A stretch of 64,000 bases of DNA from Anaerolineales bacterium (GTDB taxonomy: Bacteria; Chloroflexota; Anaerolineae; Anaerolineales; Villigracilaceae): NCBI GenBank assembly GCA_020634885.1, contig JACKAW010000003.1:400721-464720 (forward strand), read 5' to 3'. Under the pieces are notes generated by a model. The model was not told the origin of the DNA. It did no database searches and was given only the letters and a program-made list of their open reading frames with translations. Positions 16,246 through 24,863 of the stretch are shown here, piece by piece (position 1 is the stretch's first letter; the number at the start of each line of letters is the position of its first letter). The position numbers and the translations under genes are program-made.

Positions 16246-17439
16246 ATGAAACGAACCATACCCAAACCACTCGGCGCCCTGCTCACCCTGTTAATGCTTG
16301 CTTTGCTGATCTTTGCCCGCGCCCAGGTGAGTCGGGGGTTTGATGTACCCGCCTCCAACTTCTCCTTCTTTTGGCTTGCAGGGCGGATGCTTCTGGACGG
16401 GCAAGACCCATACAAAGAAAGCCAATATCTCGCCGGACACGATGCCAACAAAATGGATTGGCGTCCGAACAATATTTTCCCTTATCCCCTGCCGCTGGCA
16501 CTGCTTTGCATCCCTCTCGGTTTTTTCTCCATGCAAACGGCTTATTTCATCTGGCAGGCGTTTACCCTTGTGATGGTTGCGCTTGCCGTTCATCTCTTGT
16601 TACAGCATTGGCAAACAAATGAACACCGCACCCTATTTCTGCCAACTTTCTTTTTCCTTCTGTTCTTCGGTCCGCTTTATTTGAGCACTCACGCAGGGAC
16701 CATTGGCATCCTCACCGTTATTTTTATTTTGGCGGCGATCCTGCTATTTGAAAAAGATCAATCATTTTGGGCTGGGGCGGCGCTCGCGCTCACCATGCTC
16801 AAACCACCACAGGGCATCACCATCCTTTTACTTTCCGGGGTTTGGCTGCTTGCCCGCCGTGATTGGAAGGCAATGGCGGGTGTGGCGGCTGGAGGGTTGG
16901 GTATTTTTATCGTTGGTTTGCTCCAAGACCCGCATTGGGTGCAGAAATTTCTCGGCGCGGGCGATGCCGTGTTGGCGCGGACTCAGGGAATTCATTCCAA
17001 TGTTTGGGCGTTCGCTTATCTTGCTTGTAAGGGGTCTGCCCCATGTTCCACGCTGCTCGGCGGAATCTTGAGTTTGATCCCGCTCGGGGGGGCGAGTCTG
17101 CTCCTTTGGAAGAATCAAGCCAAATGGTCGGCATGGGAGGCGCTGAACTTGATCATCCCCATTGGGTTTGTCAGCACCATCTATTTGTGGACGTATGACC
17201 AGCTTCCATACATCATTCCTATTGTGTGGGTTATGGGCACTCTGGTGAGAAAGCGGCGCGGCGTGCTTTTGGCGTTCGGGTTTCTTATTTTGCTGGACCT
17301 TGTTTCGATCTTTGCCCTTGTGCAATTGACGTTCACAGGCAAAGACCTGTGGAGCCTGGGCAGCACCCTGCTTGTATCAGGCATGATAATAGGTCTGTTA
17401 TTTCATCAGCAAGCGCAACGATCTCATGTCGATCTTTAA
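16246..17439 (+). CDS. GT87-like (DUF2029) polytopic membrane glycosyltransferase
   Basis: 397 residues with about 9-10 membrane spans. The first loop carries 'NFSFFWLAGRMLLDGQDPYKES', matching the family pattern of an acidic residue and 'DPY' after the first span; 'LALTMLKPPQGI' is the later conserved 'KPq' motif. GT87 enzymes use polyprenyl-phosphate-linked mannose or arabinose donors on the outer face of the membrane. The donor here is unknown. The ATG sits directly after the yceD terminator tail, so its promoter must overlap or lie inside that region. Its stop codon abuts the stop of the convergent pilin-like gene. Confidence 0.8.
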   Translation: MKRTIPKPLGALLTLLMLALLIFARAQVSRGFDVPASNFSFFWLAGRMLLDGQDPYKESQYLAGHDANKMDWRPNNIFPYPLPLALLCIPLGFFSMQTAYFIWQAFTLVMVALAVHLLLQHWQTNEHRTLFLPTFFFLLFFGPLYLSTHAGTIGILTVIFILAAILLFEKDQSFWAGAALALTMLKPPQGITILLLSGVWLLARRDWKAMAGVAAGGLGIFIVGLLQDPHWVQKFLGAGDAVLARTQGIHSNVWAFAYLACKGSAPCSTLLGGILSLIPLGGASLLLWKNQAKWSAWEALNLIIPIGFVSTIYLWTYDQLPYIIPIVWVMGTLVRKRRGVLLAFGFLILLDLVSIFALVQLTFTGKDLWSLGSTLLVSGMIIGLLFHQQAQRSHVDL

Positions 17440-18021
17440 TTAATGTTTGTTTGTTTCAACCACTTTGATCGTGTTGATATCCACTTCATTGCCGGGGGCA
17501 ACGGTATGGTAGTAACATATTTCAGTAGTTGCCACACACCAGATATTCCAGCCGTCATATAGATGAAGCGTGTTTCCATTCAAATCTTCAACATAGACCT
17601 GTAAATTATCGCCGTTCTTATTGCCAAGCCCGATCTTATCGCCATTGGGGTTCCAGTAAATACCATTCACGCTTTTTTTCCAATCATCAAAATTAAGCCC
17701 AATATCTGAAAACCGGTGTTCGCCCCAGCTTCGGGGCCATTTCCCATTTTTGTCGTAATGGGCGCGAATTCGAGACATAAAATCTTTTGCAGTGGAACCA
17801 ATTAATGAGGTGGGTTTATTTTCCATTTCTTGAGCAGGGGTAGCGGCGTTTTCGCTTTGGTCGGTTGCGGTGACATTCTCAAGAGAGAATAATTTTTCTG
17901 CGATCCCCTTGAAATCTGGCGCAAACAGATACAAGCCTGAAATAGCGCTGACTGCAATAAGGCTTATCAACAGCGCATATTCCATCTGAGACTGACCTTT
18001 TTCAGCATGTTTGAGGTACAT
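17440..18021 (-). CDS. Flp/type IVb pilin-like protein with C-terminal domain
   Basis: The ATG at 18021, preceded by GGAGG, gives a short basic leader and then 'KGQSQMEYALLISLIAVSAI'. This matches the Flp prepilin rule: cleavage after Gly, four residues, Glu-Tyr, then a hydrophobic helix. Unlike the usual 50-70 residue Flp pilins it has about 193 residues. After a linker rich in Glu/Asn/Ala there is a globular part with 'AHYDKNGKWPRSWGEHRF', 'NPNGDKIGLGNKNGDNLQVYVEDLNGN' and two Cys. It may be a minor pilin or pseudopilin. Last gene of the minus-strand operon with the TadZ-like ATPase and hybrid kinase. Confidence 0.75.
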   Translation of the reverse strand: MYLKHAEKGQSQMEYALLISLIAVSAISGLYLFAPDFKGIAEKLFSLENVTATDQSENAATPAQEMENKPTSLIGSTAKDFMSRIRAHYDKNGKWPRSWGEHRFSDIGLNFDDWKKSVNGIYWNPNGDKIGLGNKNGDNLQVYVEDLNGNTLHLYDGWNIWCVATTEICYYHTVAPGNEVDINTIKVVETNKH

Positions 18022-18037
18022 CGTGTGAAACCTCCAT

Positions 18038-18436
18038 CTACGGTAATGTAATAGAGCCCAGCCCAAGCGCCTGATCTGCTGGAATTTCAACCTCTTGGGT
18101 AAAAACGATCTCACCAGAGTTGCCTGCAAGCATAAGCTGCGAGCGACCAGCAGGCAACTCCGCGAAGAAAAAGCAGCCGTCAATATAAGTGGTTGTGGAG
18201 GTTTCGCCGACTTTTACTGTAGCGCCTTCAAGGGGGATGCCATCAGATGTTAGAAAACAACCATCCAGTCCTCCATACCGGCTGCTTTGAGCGCTGAAAT
18301 AATAAATGGCTATAACTGCATCGAAAATAAGGAAAGCGGCAAGGATCAGGTATAGCCATAACTTTCCAGTTTTCTTTTTAGATGATTTTGTAATTGATGC
18401 GCCGCCATGAAACTGCGGGATTTCATCCAGTGCCAT
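18038..18436 (-). CDS. Small membrane protein with carboxypeptidase-regulatory-like domain
   Basis: 132 residues: a short cytoplasmic Lys/Ser-rich head, one span (about 26-48, LWLYLILAAFLIFDAVIAIYYF) and an outer beta-sandwich-like domain ('GCFLTSDGIPLEGATVKVGETSTTTYIDGCFFFAELPAGRSQLMLAG'), which fits the Cna-B/CarboxypepD_reg pattern with two Cys. It lies 16 bp from the pilin gene and 17 bp from the TadZ-like gene, so it is in the same operon, perhaps as a pilus or envelope accessory protein. Confidence 0.7.
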   Translation of the reverse strand: MALDEIPQFHGGASITKSSKKKTGKLWLYLILAAFLIFDAVIAIYYFSAQSSRYGGLDGCFLTSDGIPLEGATVKVGETSTTTYIDGCFFFAELPAGRSQLMLAGNSGEIVFTQEVEIPADQALGLGSITLP

Positions 18437-18453
18437 AGATACCTCCGTGATGA

Positions 18454-19671
18454 TTACTTGTTTTTTCTCTCCAAGTACCGCTTATGAACGCGCGCCCATG
18501 TTTCTGTGGGGTTTTCAGGGCGCGATGTTTTATGCTTGTCTTTACTTAAAAAGAACGTGAGGTCTTCAAGAAAAGCGGCTGCCGGTTCCTTTTGGTTTTC
18601 AGTGACGACCGGCTTGCCATAATTAATGGCGCTGACAAAGACATCTTTGAAGTAGGGCATCAGCGTCAGGGCGGGGATGCCCAGCGCGGCTTCAATCTTT
18701 TCACGGGGCAGCCCTGCGCTGGGGAATGTGGCATTGAGCAATAATTTGATCTTCTCTTTGGGGTAGCCCAGCTTCTGGTATGTATCCACCGCCGCACTAA
18801 CCGCCCGTATGGATGCCATGTCTGGAGTGGCAACCATCAGGATCATATCAGCAACATCCAATGCCTGTATGGCAGGATCACTAAAGTCATGCGGCAGGTC
18901 GGCGATCACATATTCAAATTTACTTTTAAATAAATTAAAGGCAGCGTAAAGCAGTTCAGGTTGGATCGGTTCTGCCTGTGAGGGGAAGGTGGGTGCGGCA
19001 ACAAAAGCCAGACCGCTCTCGTGAGAAGCCATAATGGAAGTAAGCATATCAAAATCAAGCTCGCCGGGTGAATAGCGCACAATATCCGTCCATGTTCGGC
19101 GCAGGGTCATATTCAACATCAATGCCACCTGTCCGGCGGTCATGGTCAGGTCGAGCAAAACGGTTGGACGCCGCCAGAGAGAAACCATACCCACACCCAA
19201 ATTCACTGCAATGGATGAACAGCCTGTGCCGCCACGCAGACTGTGAACGGCAATCATGCGTCCACCTTCCTGGATGGGCGCCTCAGCCGCCATTCGGGCT
19301 GCATCTACCCTGCGGAGCATTGCCATCACCCGGGCAGCGAGCTCGGAGGCTTCGAATGGCTTGGTGAGGTGGTCATCTGCTCCCGCTTCGAAAGATTGCA
19401 GTTTGTCCTGCAAGCCAGATTGGGCGGTGAGAATGAGGATGGGTGTGGATGAGAATTGCGTCTCACGTCTTAAGATGCGTGTGAGTTCGTAGCCGGTAAT
19501 ATCCGGCATCATCACATCGGTAATGATGGCATCGGGAAGCAGGGCACGGGCTTGTGCTATGCCGTTGGTTCCATTCTCTGCAAAGAATAATTCGCAGTTG
19601 AGGGGCTCAAGGGCGCGGGCAACCAATTGTTGGTTGATGGGTTCATCGTCGATGAAAAGAATGCGAGGCAT
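18454..19671 (-). CDS. Receiver domain fused to CpaE/TadZ-type ParA-like ATPase
   Basis: 405 residues. Residues 1-120 are a receiver domain ('ILFIDDEPINQQ', phosphoacceptor in 'IITDVMMPD' near 53, 'TKPFEASEL'). From about 140 a MinD/ParA-like domain begins with 'HSLRGGTGCSSIAVNLG'. The Walker A Lys of ordinary ParA proteins is Cys here, a known trend of the CpaE/TadZ branch, which localises Tad pilus machinery at the pole. 'VIADLPHDFSDPAIQALDVADMILMVATPD' is the Walker B and switch region. Its place between a hybrid kinase and a Flp-type pilin supports a role in pilus positioning under phosphorelay control. Confidence 0.85.
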   Translation of the reverse strand: MPRILFIDDEPINQQLVARALEPLNCELFFAENGTNGIAQARALLPDAIITDVMMPDITGYELTRILRRETQFSSTPILILTAQSGLQDKLQSFEAGADDHLTKPFEASELAARVMAMLRRVDAARMAAEAPIQEGGRMIAVHSLRGGTGCSSIAVNLGVGMVSLWRRPTVLLDLTMTAGQVALMLNMTLRRTWTDIVRYSPGELDFDMLTSIMASHESGLAFVAAPTFPSQAEPIQPELLYAAFNLFKSKFEYVIADLPHDFSDPAIQALDVADMILMVATPDMASIRAVSAAVDTYQKLGYPKEKIKLLLNATFPSAGLPREKIEAALGIPALTLMPYFKDVFVSAINYGKPVVTENQKEPAAAFLEDLTFFLSKDKHKTSRPENPTETWARVHKRYLERKNK

Positions 19672-19686
19672 GATGAGGCTCCTTTG

Positions 19687-22600
19687 TTATGGCAGGTTTT
19701 GCGATACAAATTCAAGCAGGCGGTTCTCTTCGTAGATCAATTGTTCGATCAATTTGGAAACGCCTGAAATATCTTCCCGTTTACTTGCTTCTTCGATCTT
19801 TTGAGCGATATGAGCAATGGGTTCGGCGCTAAAGTTCAAAGAGATGCCTTTCAGGTTGTGCGCCAGCCGCCCGAGGGTATTAATATCAGATTGTTGGAAT
19901 GCGGCTTGTATATCCACGATTCGTGCAGGAAGAGATTTCTTGTAATCTTCGAGCATTTCCCTCAAGAATTGGGGGTCATCGAAAAAGCGGGGAAGTGCGG
20001 TTATGTAGTCAATGGGAAGGCTTGGGAGTTGACTCATATCTTCATGGGTAGAATCAGGTTTGAGCGCAGGTTGAGCCGTTTCCTCTTCCCCAAAAAGACC
20101 ATCTGGAATATCGCCAAATAAGTTATCGTAGGAAATGGACTGATCTTCGGTATGGTTTTCCACTTCGAGTTCGGGTTTCAATTCCAGTTCTGTTTCTGAG
20201 ACCCACCTGTCTAACACGTTGAAGAGGGATTTGGGTTCAAGTGGTTTTGAAACATAATCATCCATGCCTGCTTCAAGGCAGCGCTCGCGGTCTCCGCTCA
20301 TGGCATGCGCTGTCATGGCAATGATCGGGATGTGTTTTCCGTGTGTCAGCTCCCATTGACGGATGTTCTGGGTGGCTTCCAATCCGTCCATTTCCGGCAT
20401 TTGCACATCCATGAGAACGGCGCTGTAGTTTTCGCTCTTTACTTTTTCAAGCGCTTGTTGACCTGTATCCACTGCATCGACGGAGTACCCTGCTTTTTGT
20501 AAATTTACGATGGCTAGTTTTTGGTTGATGGGGTTATCTTCAGCCAATAGCACGCGATAGTTGGAACGCCGTGTTTCTGAGATGGAATGACGGGTTACAA
20601 GCGAGCCTGTATTCGTTTTTTGGGTGTTCAAAATGGCAACCATGGCATCAAACAGCATTTTCTGTTTTACCGGTTTTAACAAATATCCCGAAACTCCCAA
20701 TGCTTCCAGCCGGGCGGCATCGCCGCGCCTGCCCATGGATGTGAGAATGATGATCTTTGAATCTTTGGCATGGGGGTCGTTCTTTAAGGCTCTGGCGGTC
20801 TGTTCGCCATCCATGTGGGGCATTTGCATATCCAACAGAATGACGTGATAAGGATCGCCAAGCCTGCCTGCACTGCGTGCTGCTTCAAGCGCTTTTACGC
20901 CCGATGCGACCGCATCAATATGGCAGCCAAAACTTTCCACCATGCGGGTAATGATGATACGGTTGGTTTCGTTATCATCCACGCAGAGGATGCGATATTG
21001 TTTCATGTTCACCGGTGCAAGCAGGATGGATTTTGCATCTGGTCTTTCGCCGGTTTGTTTTTCAAATTCGAGGTCGAACCAAAAAGTGCTGCCGGTGCCA
21101 ACTTTGCTCTCCACCCCCATACTGCCGCCCATCAGTTCCACTAATTGTTTTGAAATCGTGAGACCCAGACCCGTTCCGCCATATTGGCGTGTGGTGGAAC
21201 CATCTGCCTGGGTGAAGCGTTCAAAGATGGCAGCCACCCGATTGGGTGGAATCCCGACACCGGTATCTTGAACGGCAAAGTGGATTTTCACATGAGTGTC
21301 GTTGGTTTCATGTGCCTCGGCTTTAATCACCACCTCGCCTTGATGGGTGAACTTGATGGCGTTTCCAACCAGGTTGAAAAGGATCTGGCGTAGACGTCCG
21401 GCATCACCGCGAAGGTAGGAGTGAAGATCGGGGTGGATCAGGCAGGCGAGTTCCAGTCCCTTATCTTGGGCGCGTTTCGCAAGGGTGTAGGCAACATCTT
21501 CCACGGTGGTGCGCAGGTCGAAATCTATGGCTTCGAATTCGATCTTTCCGGCTTCGATCTTGGAGTAATCCAAAATATCGTTGATCAGGGTAAGCAGCGC
21601 TTCGGCACTCTGTTGAGCAGACCGGACGTAATCTTTCTGTTCGCCGCTTAATTTTGTGTCTTGCACCAGGTCTAACATGCCAATGATGCCATTCATGGGG
21701 GTGCGGATCTCATGGCTCATATTTGCCAAAAACTCGCTTTTGGCAAGGTTGGCTTGTTCTGCTTCTTTGCGGGCTTTAAGCAGTTCGGTAATGTCGTGAT
21801 ACATGGCGAGCGCCCCCACTTTTTCGCCATCCAGAAAGACTGGCACTCCGAGAATCTCCACATCGACCGAGGTTCCGTCTTTGCGGTGGCGTTTTCCTAA
21901 GGCATGGACGGGTTCTTTCATCACTTGTCGAGTGTACCGGTTTGCTTCCGCCTTTGTTTCATCTGTGGAGATCAGTTCGTCGACCGTTTTCCCCTTGATC
22001 TCTTCTCTTGAATATCCAAACAGGTTTCTAAACATTGGATTGCAGGCGGTAATTTTTTCGTCATTGCCCAGTACAACCGTTGCAATTGGGCTGGCTTGAA
22101 TGAGGGTTTCAAAATATTGTCTTTGTCGGTGTATCTCTTTATCTGCTACGAGGCGTTCGGTAATATCGTGGAGAACCCAAAGTGAATTTTTTTCTCCATC
22201 CACACCTGTGATCAAGAAACGGGTCAAGTCATAGTTCCGTCCATGCCACTCAACCTCAATTTGTTGGTATAGCTGTAACCCTTTTGTGTCTAAAAATTCT
22301 GAGAGCGGTTTGCCCAGTACCTTGAAGTAGGCGGAATTTAATTTATCAATGAAAGCATGGTTACAGCGGATAACATCCCCATTCTCATTTGTATAAATGA
22401 TCGGTCCAGAGATTGAATCGAATATTTCTTCCCATTCGCGTTTGGCACGACTGATTTCGCCGGAAAGTTCACTTTGCACCCCAATCATCCCGCCCATCAA
22501 ACCCATCACAAATGGAGCCAAGTCTAAAAGAAATAATGACGGTTCATTCAGATGGAGATTTATAACCTTTTGCAAGGTGAAAGCAAAATGGTACTGATTA

Positions 22601-22695
22601 AGTTCTAGATATATGCCAAGCAGGGTAATAATTAACCCAGCTAGCCCGCCTGCTAGACTATATTGGTAAATCTTATTGTTTCTATATCGCTTCAT
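19687..22695 (-). CDS. Hybrid sensor histidine kinase (TM-PAS-PAS-HisKA-HATPase-REC-REC-HPt)
   Basis: 1002 residues. Two membrane spans near the start (about 12-30 and 56-75), then two PAS domains ('IFDSISGPIIYTNENGDVIRCN', 'LIQASPIATVVLGNDEKITACN') ending in 'DITE', HisKA with 'FLANMSHEIRTPMNG' (His about 328), HATPase with 'NLVGNAIKFT', 'DTGVGIP' and 'GGTGLGLTI', two receivers ('LLDMQMPHMDG', 'VLMDVQMPEMDG') and a C-terminal HPt with 'LAHNLKG' (His about 947). A complete phosphorelay is thus in one chain. It heads the operon, 15 bp before the receiver-TadZ gene, whose receiver is a natural target. Confidence 0.95.
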   Translation of the reverse strand: MKRYRNNKIYQYSLAGGLAGLIITLLGIYLELNQYHFAFTLQKVINLHLNEPSLFLLDLAPFVMGLMGGMIGVQSELSGEISRAKREWEEIFDSISGPIIYTNENGDVIRCNHAFIDKLNSAYFKVLGKPLSEFLDTKGLQLYQQIEVEWHGRNYDLTRFLITGVDGEKNSLWVLHDITERLVADKEIHRQRQYFETLIQASPIATVVLGNDEKITACNPMFRNLFGYSREEIKGKTVDELISTDETKAEANRYTRQVMKEPVHALGKRHRKDGTSVDVEILGVPVFLDGEKVGALAMYHDITELLKARKEAEQANLAKSEFLANMSHEIRTPMNGIIGMLDLVQDTKLSGEQKDYVRSAQQSAEALLTLINDILDYSKIEAGKIEFEAIDFDLRTTVEDVAYTLAKRAQDKGLELACLIHPDLHSYLRGDAGRLRQILFNLVGNAIKFTHQGEVVIKAEAHETNDTHVKIHFAVQDTGVGIPPNRVAAIFERFTQADGSTTRQYGGTGLGLTISKQLVELMGGSMGVESKVGTGSTFWFDLEFEKQTGERPDAKSILLAPVNMKQYRILCVDDNETNRIIITRMVESFGCHIDAVASGVKALEAARSAGRLGDPYHVILLDMQMPHMDGEQTARALKNDPHAKDSKIIILTSMGRRGDAARLEALGVSGYLLKPVKQKMLFDAMVAILNTQKTNTGSLVTRHSISETRRSNYRVLLAEDNPINQKLAIVNLQKAGYSVDAVDTGQQALEKVKSENYSAVLMDVQMPEMDGLEATQNIRQWELTHGKHIPIIAMTAHAMSGDRERCLEAGMDDYVSKPLEPKSLFNVLDRWVSETELELKPELEVENHTEDQSISYDNLFGDIPDGLFGEEETAQPALKPDSTHEDMSQLPSLPIDYITALPRFFDDPQFLREMLEDYKKSLPARIVDIQAAFQQSDINTLGRLAHNLKGISLNFSAEPIAHIAQKIEEASKREDISGVSKLIEQLIYEENRLLEFVSQNLP

Positions 22696-22784
22696 AATAT
22701 CACCAACGATTGCAAGAAAATGAACAAGATTACACGATAACTTAGTATAGCACCAGGCGCCCTTGAAAATTTCTTACAATTTGC

Positions 22785-22813
22785 TTGCCATTCAGTAAGG
22801 TGCGTAGTAAACT
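22785..22813 (+). promoter_or_regulatory. Promoter of the metG leader transcript
   Basis: TTGCCA (22785-22790), a 17-bp spacer, then TAAACT (22808-22813). This matches the sigma-70 pattern at 5/6 and 4/6 positions. The leader ATG follows 7 nt later, the same leaderless spacing seen at other genes here. Confidence 0.5.
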
Positions 22814-22820
22814 TGCGCAC

Positions 22821-22916
22821 ATGAAATTCACTTCTGCTTTCCCAATGGTGCCAATGACCATGGCCATGCGTAACATGCGAATGGAAATATCCCCCTGCGC
22901 CAAGTGGAAAGCATAG
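22821..22916 (+). CDS. Met-rich leader peptide upstream of metG (31 codons)
   Basis: Open frame ATG 22821 to TAG 22914-22916. Besides the start, codons 9, 12, 14, 16, 19 and 21 are ATG, that is six Met codons in 13. The frame ends 21 nt before a terminator stem and is followed by metG. Codons 29-31 (TGG AAA GCA, 22905-22913) contain the 5' arm of an antiterminator, so a ribosome finishing the frame would cover it, while one waiting at the Met codons would leave it free. This is what a control peptide for methionyl-tRNA shortage should look like. The opposite strand is His-rich only because CAT mirrors ATG. Short and unproven, but the position and composition are unlikely by chance. Confidence 0.65.
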   Translation: MKFTSAFPMVPMTMAMRNMRMEISPCAKWKA

Positions 22917-22946
22917 TTTTTCATACCTGAAAAAACGGGCTGTCCA
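22905..22946 (+). promoter_or_regulatory. Putative antiterminator of metG
   Basis: TGGAAAGC (22905-22912) can pair with GCTGTCCA (22939-22946) at 7 of 8 positions, enclosing a 6-bp inner hairpin GTTTTT / AAAAAC (22916-22921 with 22931-22936). Its 3' arm is the 5' arm of the terminator, so the two structures exclude each other. Confidence 0.5.
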
Positions 22947-22965
22947 TTTTGCGGGCAGCCTTTTT
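22938..22965 (+). terminator. Rho-independent terminator in the metG leader
   Basis: Stem GGCTGTCC (22938-22945) / GGGCAGCC (22953-22960), 8 bp with one G-U, loop ATTTTGC, then TTTTT. It stands 105 bp before the metG ATG, with no annotated gene ahead of it other than the Met-rich leader frame. Confidence 0.8.
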
Positions 22966-22981
22966 GTTTGTAAAACTTTAA

Positions 22982-23050
22982 ACACGAAGGTCTCAAAGAG
23001 CACAAAGGAATTAAGGTTTTCTCCTTCGTGTACTGGATGTCCTTTGTGGT
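22982..23050. repeat. CACGAAGG-type dispersed repeat in the metG 5' region
   Basis: CACGAAGG (22983) and CACAAAGG (23001) are each repeated inverted at CCTTCGTG (23022) and CCTTTGTG (23041). The pairs interleave, so only one hairpin can form at a time. Related blocks lie at 40683-40843 and 56021-56086. Confidence 0.6.
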
Positions 23051-23069
23051 AAAAAATCGGAGAAATCGC

Positions 23070-24863
23070 ATGACCGAAACCATCCTAGTCGCCGTCGCAT
23101 GGCCCTACGCCAATGCCGAAATCCACGTGGGTAACATCACCGGCTCACACCTGCCCGGTGACATTTTTGCCCGTTACAACCGCCTCAAAGGAAACAAGGT
23201 GTTGATGATCACCGGCACCGACTCGCACGGTACACCCGTCACCATGAGCGCAGATAAGCTCGGAAAACCCGTGGAAGAAGTGTACAAGTCTTATCACGAA
23301 GGGTTTATCAAGCTATTCCAACAGATCGGCATTACGTACGACCTGTACACCTCCACCCACACCGACAATCACTTCAAGGTCTCGCAATCCATGTTCCTTG
23401 CCTTGCAGAAGAACGGCTACCTCTTCCGCCAGTTTAGCAAGCAGTGGTACTCCCCCAGCGCGGGCAAGTTCCTGCCCGACCGCTACGTGGAAGGGACATG
23501 CTACATCTGCGGTTACGAGAACGCGCGCTCTGATCAATGCGACAAATGCGGCAACGTGCTTGAACCCGAGAAGCTGATCAACCCACGTGCCACCACCGGT
23601 GACGGTGCGCTCGAACTACGCGACACCGAACACTCGTACCTCGACCTTTCCAAACTCGAACCCGATGTAAAAACCTTCCTACAATCACGCTCAGACCACA
23701 TGCGCGATACAGTCTTGGGCGAGTCGCTGCGCAAGATCGAAAGCGAAGGTCTCAAGCCTCGCTCCATCACCCGTGACCTCGACTGGGGCATTCCCGTTCC
23801 AATTCAAGAAGTGGGTTGGGAAAACAAAGTGCTTTATGTGTGGTTCGAAGCCGTTATCGGCTATCTCTCCGCCCCGATTGAGTGGAGTCAACTATCGGGT
23901 AATCAAGAGGCGTGGCGCGATTGGTGGCTCAACCCCGCCGCAAAACAATTCCATTTCATTGGCAAAGACAACATCTTCTTCCACACCTCGCAGTGGCCCG
24001 CCGAATTGATGGGCGCAGGCAGCGCGTTCATGGAATTTTTTGCGGGCGAAGAAAACGCGCCGCTCATCCTGCCGTATGATGTGCCTGCCAATCAATTTAT
24101 GAATCTCGAAGCACAAAAGATCAGCGGTTCACGCAACTGGGCAGTGTGGGGTCTCGATGTTCTCACCCGCTTCGACCCGGATGCCGTGCGTTACTACCTT
24201 ACCGCAAACATGCCCGAAAGCAAAGACAGCGATTGGGATTGGGCAGAGTTTGTGGCGCGCAACAACAACGAACTGGTGGCAACATGGGGCAACCTTGCGA
24301 ACCGCGTACTCTCGTTCTGCTACAAACATTGGGAAGGTCATGTGCCGGATGTAGACCCCGCCTCGCTTCGCCCCGTGGACCTTGACCTGCTCGCCACCAT
24401 CGAAGCTGGATTCAACTCTATAGGCGCGGAACTCGACGCCGTGCGTCTGCGCTCTGCCCTCAGCGAGACGATGAAACTCGCCACCGCTGTGAATCAATAT
24501 CTTGATGTGCAAGCCCCCTGGTCTGCGGTGAAGACCGATAAAGACGCCGCCGCCAAGACCATCTACACCGCCTTGAAAGCGATTGACTCACTAAAGGTCA
24601 TGTTCGCGCCGTTCATTCCCTTCACTTCCGAACGCCTGCACGGATTCTTCGGCTACGAAACTCCGCTCTTCGGCGAGCAATATACCGAAACCGCCAAAGA
24701 TTCACTTGGCGAACATTTGGTCTTGCGATACAAGCCTGTTGAAAACATCCAATGGAAACCCAGTGAACTGAAACCAGGCGCAAAGTTAAATCAACCCGGT
24801 CCGCTGTTCAAAAAATTGGAAGTGGATGTGATCGAAATGGAACGCGGAAAATTGGGTAATTAA
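23070..24863 (+). CDS. metG: Methionyl-tRNA synthetase
   Basis: 597 residues from ATG 23070 (GGAGA 7-11 nt upstream); the GTG frame to 23028 lies in the repeat and is not used. Charges tRNA-Met with methionine. Seen: class I HIGH-like motif 'ANAEIHVGNITG', an inserted zinc knuckle 'CYICGYENARSDQCDKCG', the specificity segment 'KDNIFFHTSQWPAELMG', and 'EAQKISGSRNWAVW' at the KMSKS position (KISGS variant). An anticodon-binding helical domain follows. The C-terminal EMAP/tRNA-binding domain of the E. coli enzyme is absent and the protein ends shortly after 'GPLFKKLE'. Expression is probably set by the upstream Met-rich leader and terminator. Confidence 0.97.
   Translation: MTETILVAVAWPYANAEIHVGNITGSHLPGDIFARYNRLKGNKVLMITGTDSHGTPVTMSADKLGKPVEEVYKSYHEGFIKLFQQIGITYDLYTSTHTDNHFKVSQSMFLALQKNGYLFRQFSKQWYSPSAGKFLPDRYVEGTCYICGYENARSDQCDKCGNVLEPEKLINPRATTGDGALELRDTEHSYLDLSKLEPDVKTFLQSRSDHMRDTVLGESLRKIESEGLKPRSITRDLDWGIPVPIQEVGWENKVLYVWFEAVIGYLSAPIEWSQLSGNQEAWRDWWLNPAAKQFHFIGKDNIFFHTSQWPAELMGAGSAFMEFFAGEENAPLILPYDVPANQFMNLEAQKISGSRNWAVWGLDVLTRFDPDAVRYYLTANMPESKDSDWDWAEFVARNNNELVATWGNLANRVLSFCYKHWEGHVPDVDPASLRPVDLDLLATIEAGFNSIGAELDAVRLRSALSETMKLATAVNQYLDVQAPWSAVKTDKDAAAKTIYTALKAIDSLKVMFAPFIPFTSERLHGFFGYETPLFGEQYTETAKDSLGEHLVLRYKPVENIQWKPSELKPGAKLNQPGPLFKKLEVDVIEMERGKLGN

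Noticed and set aside
22785..23069. T-box or SAM riboswitch controlling metG
   Set aside because: No AGGGUGGNACCGCG-like T-box bulge and no SAM-riboswitch core could be found; the terminator fits the peptide-based model better.
22692..23083. Minus-strand frames of about 100 codons, one with a His-rich stretch, in the metG leader region
   Set aside because: They are the mirror of the plus-strand ATG cluster (CAT on the other strand) and of the repeat; no promoter, Shine-Dalgarno or his gene supports them.
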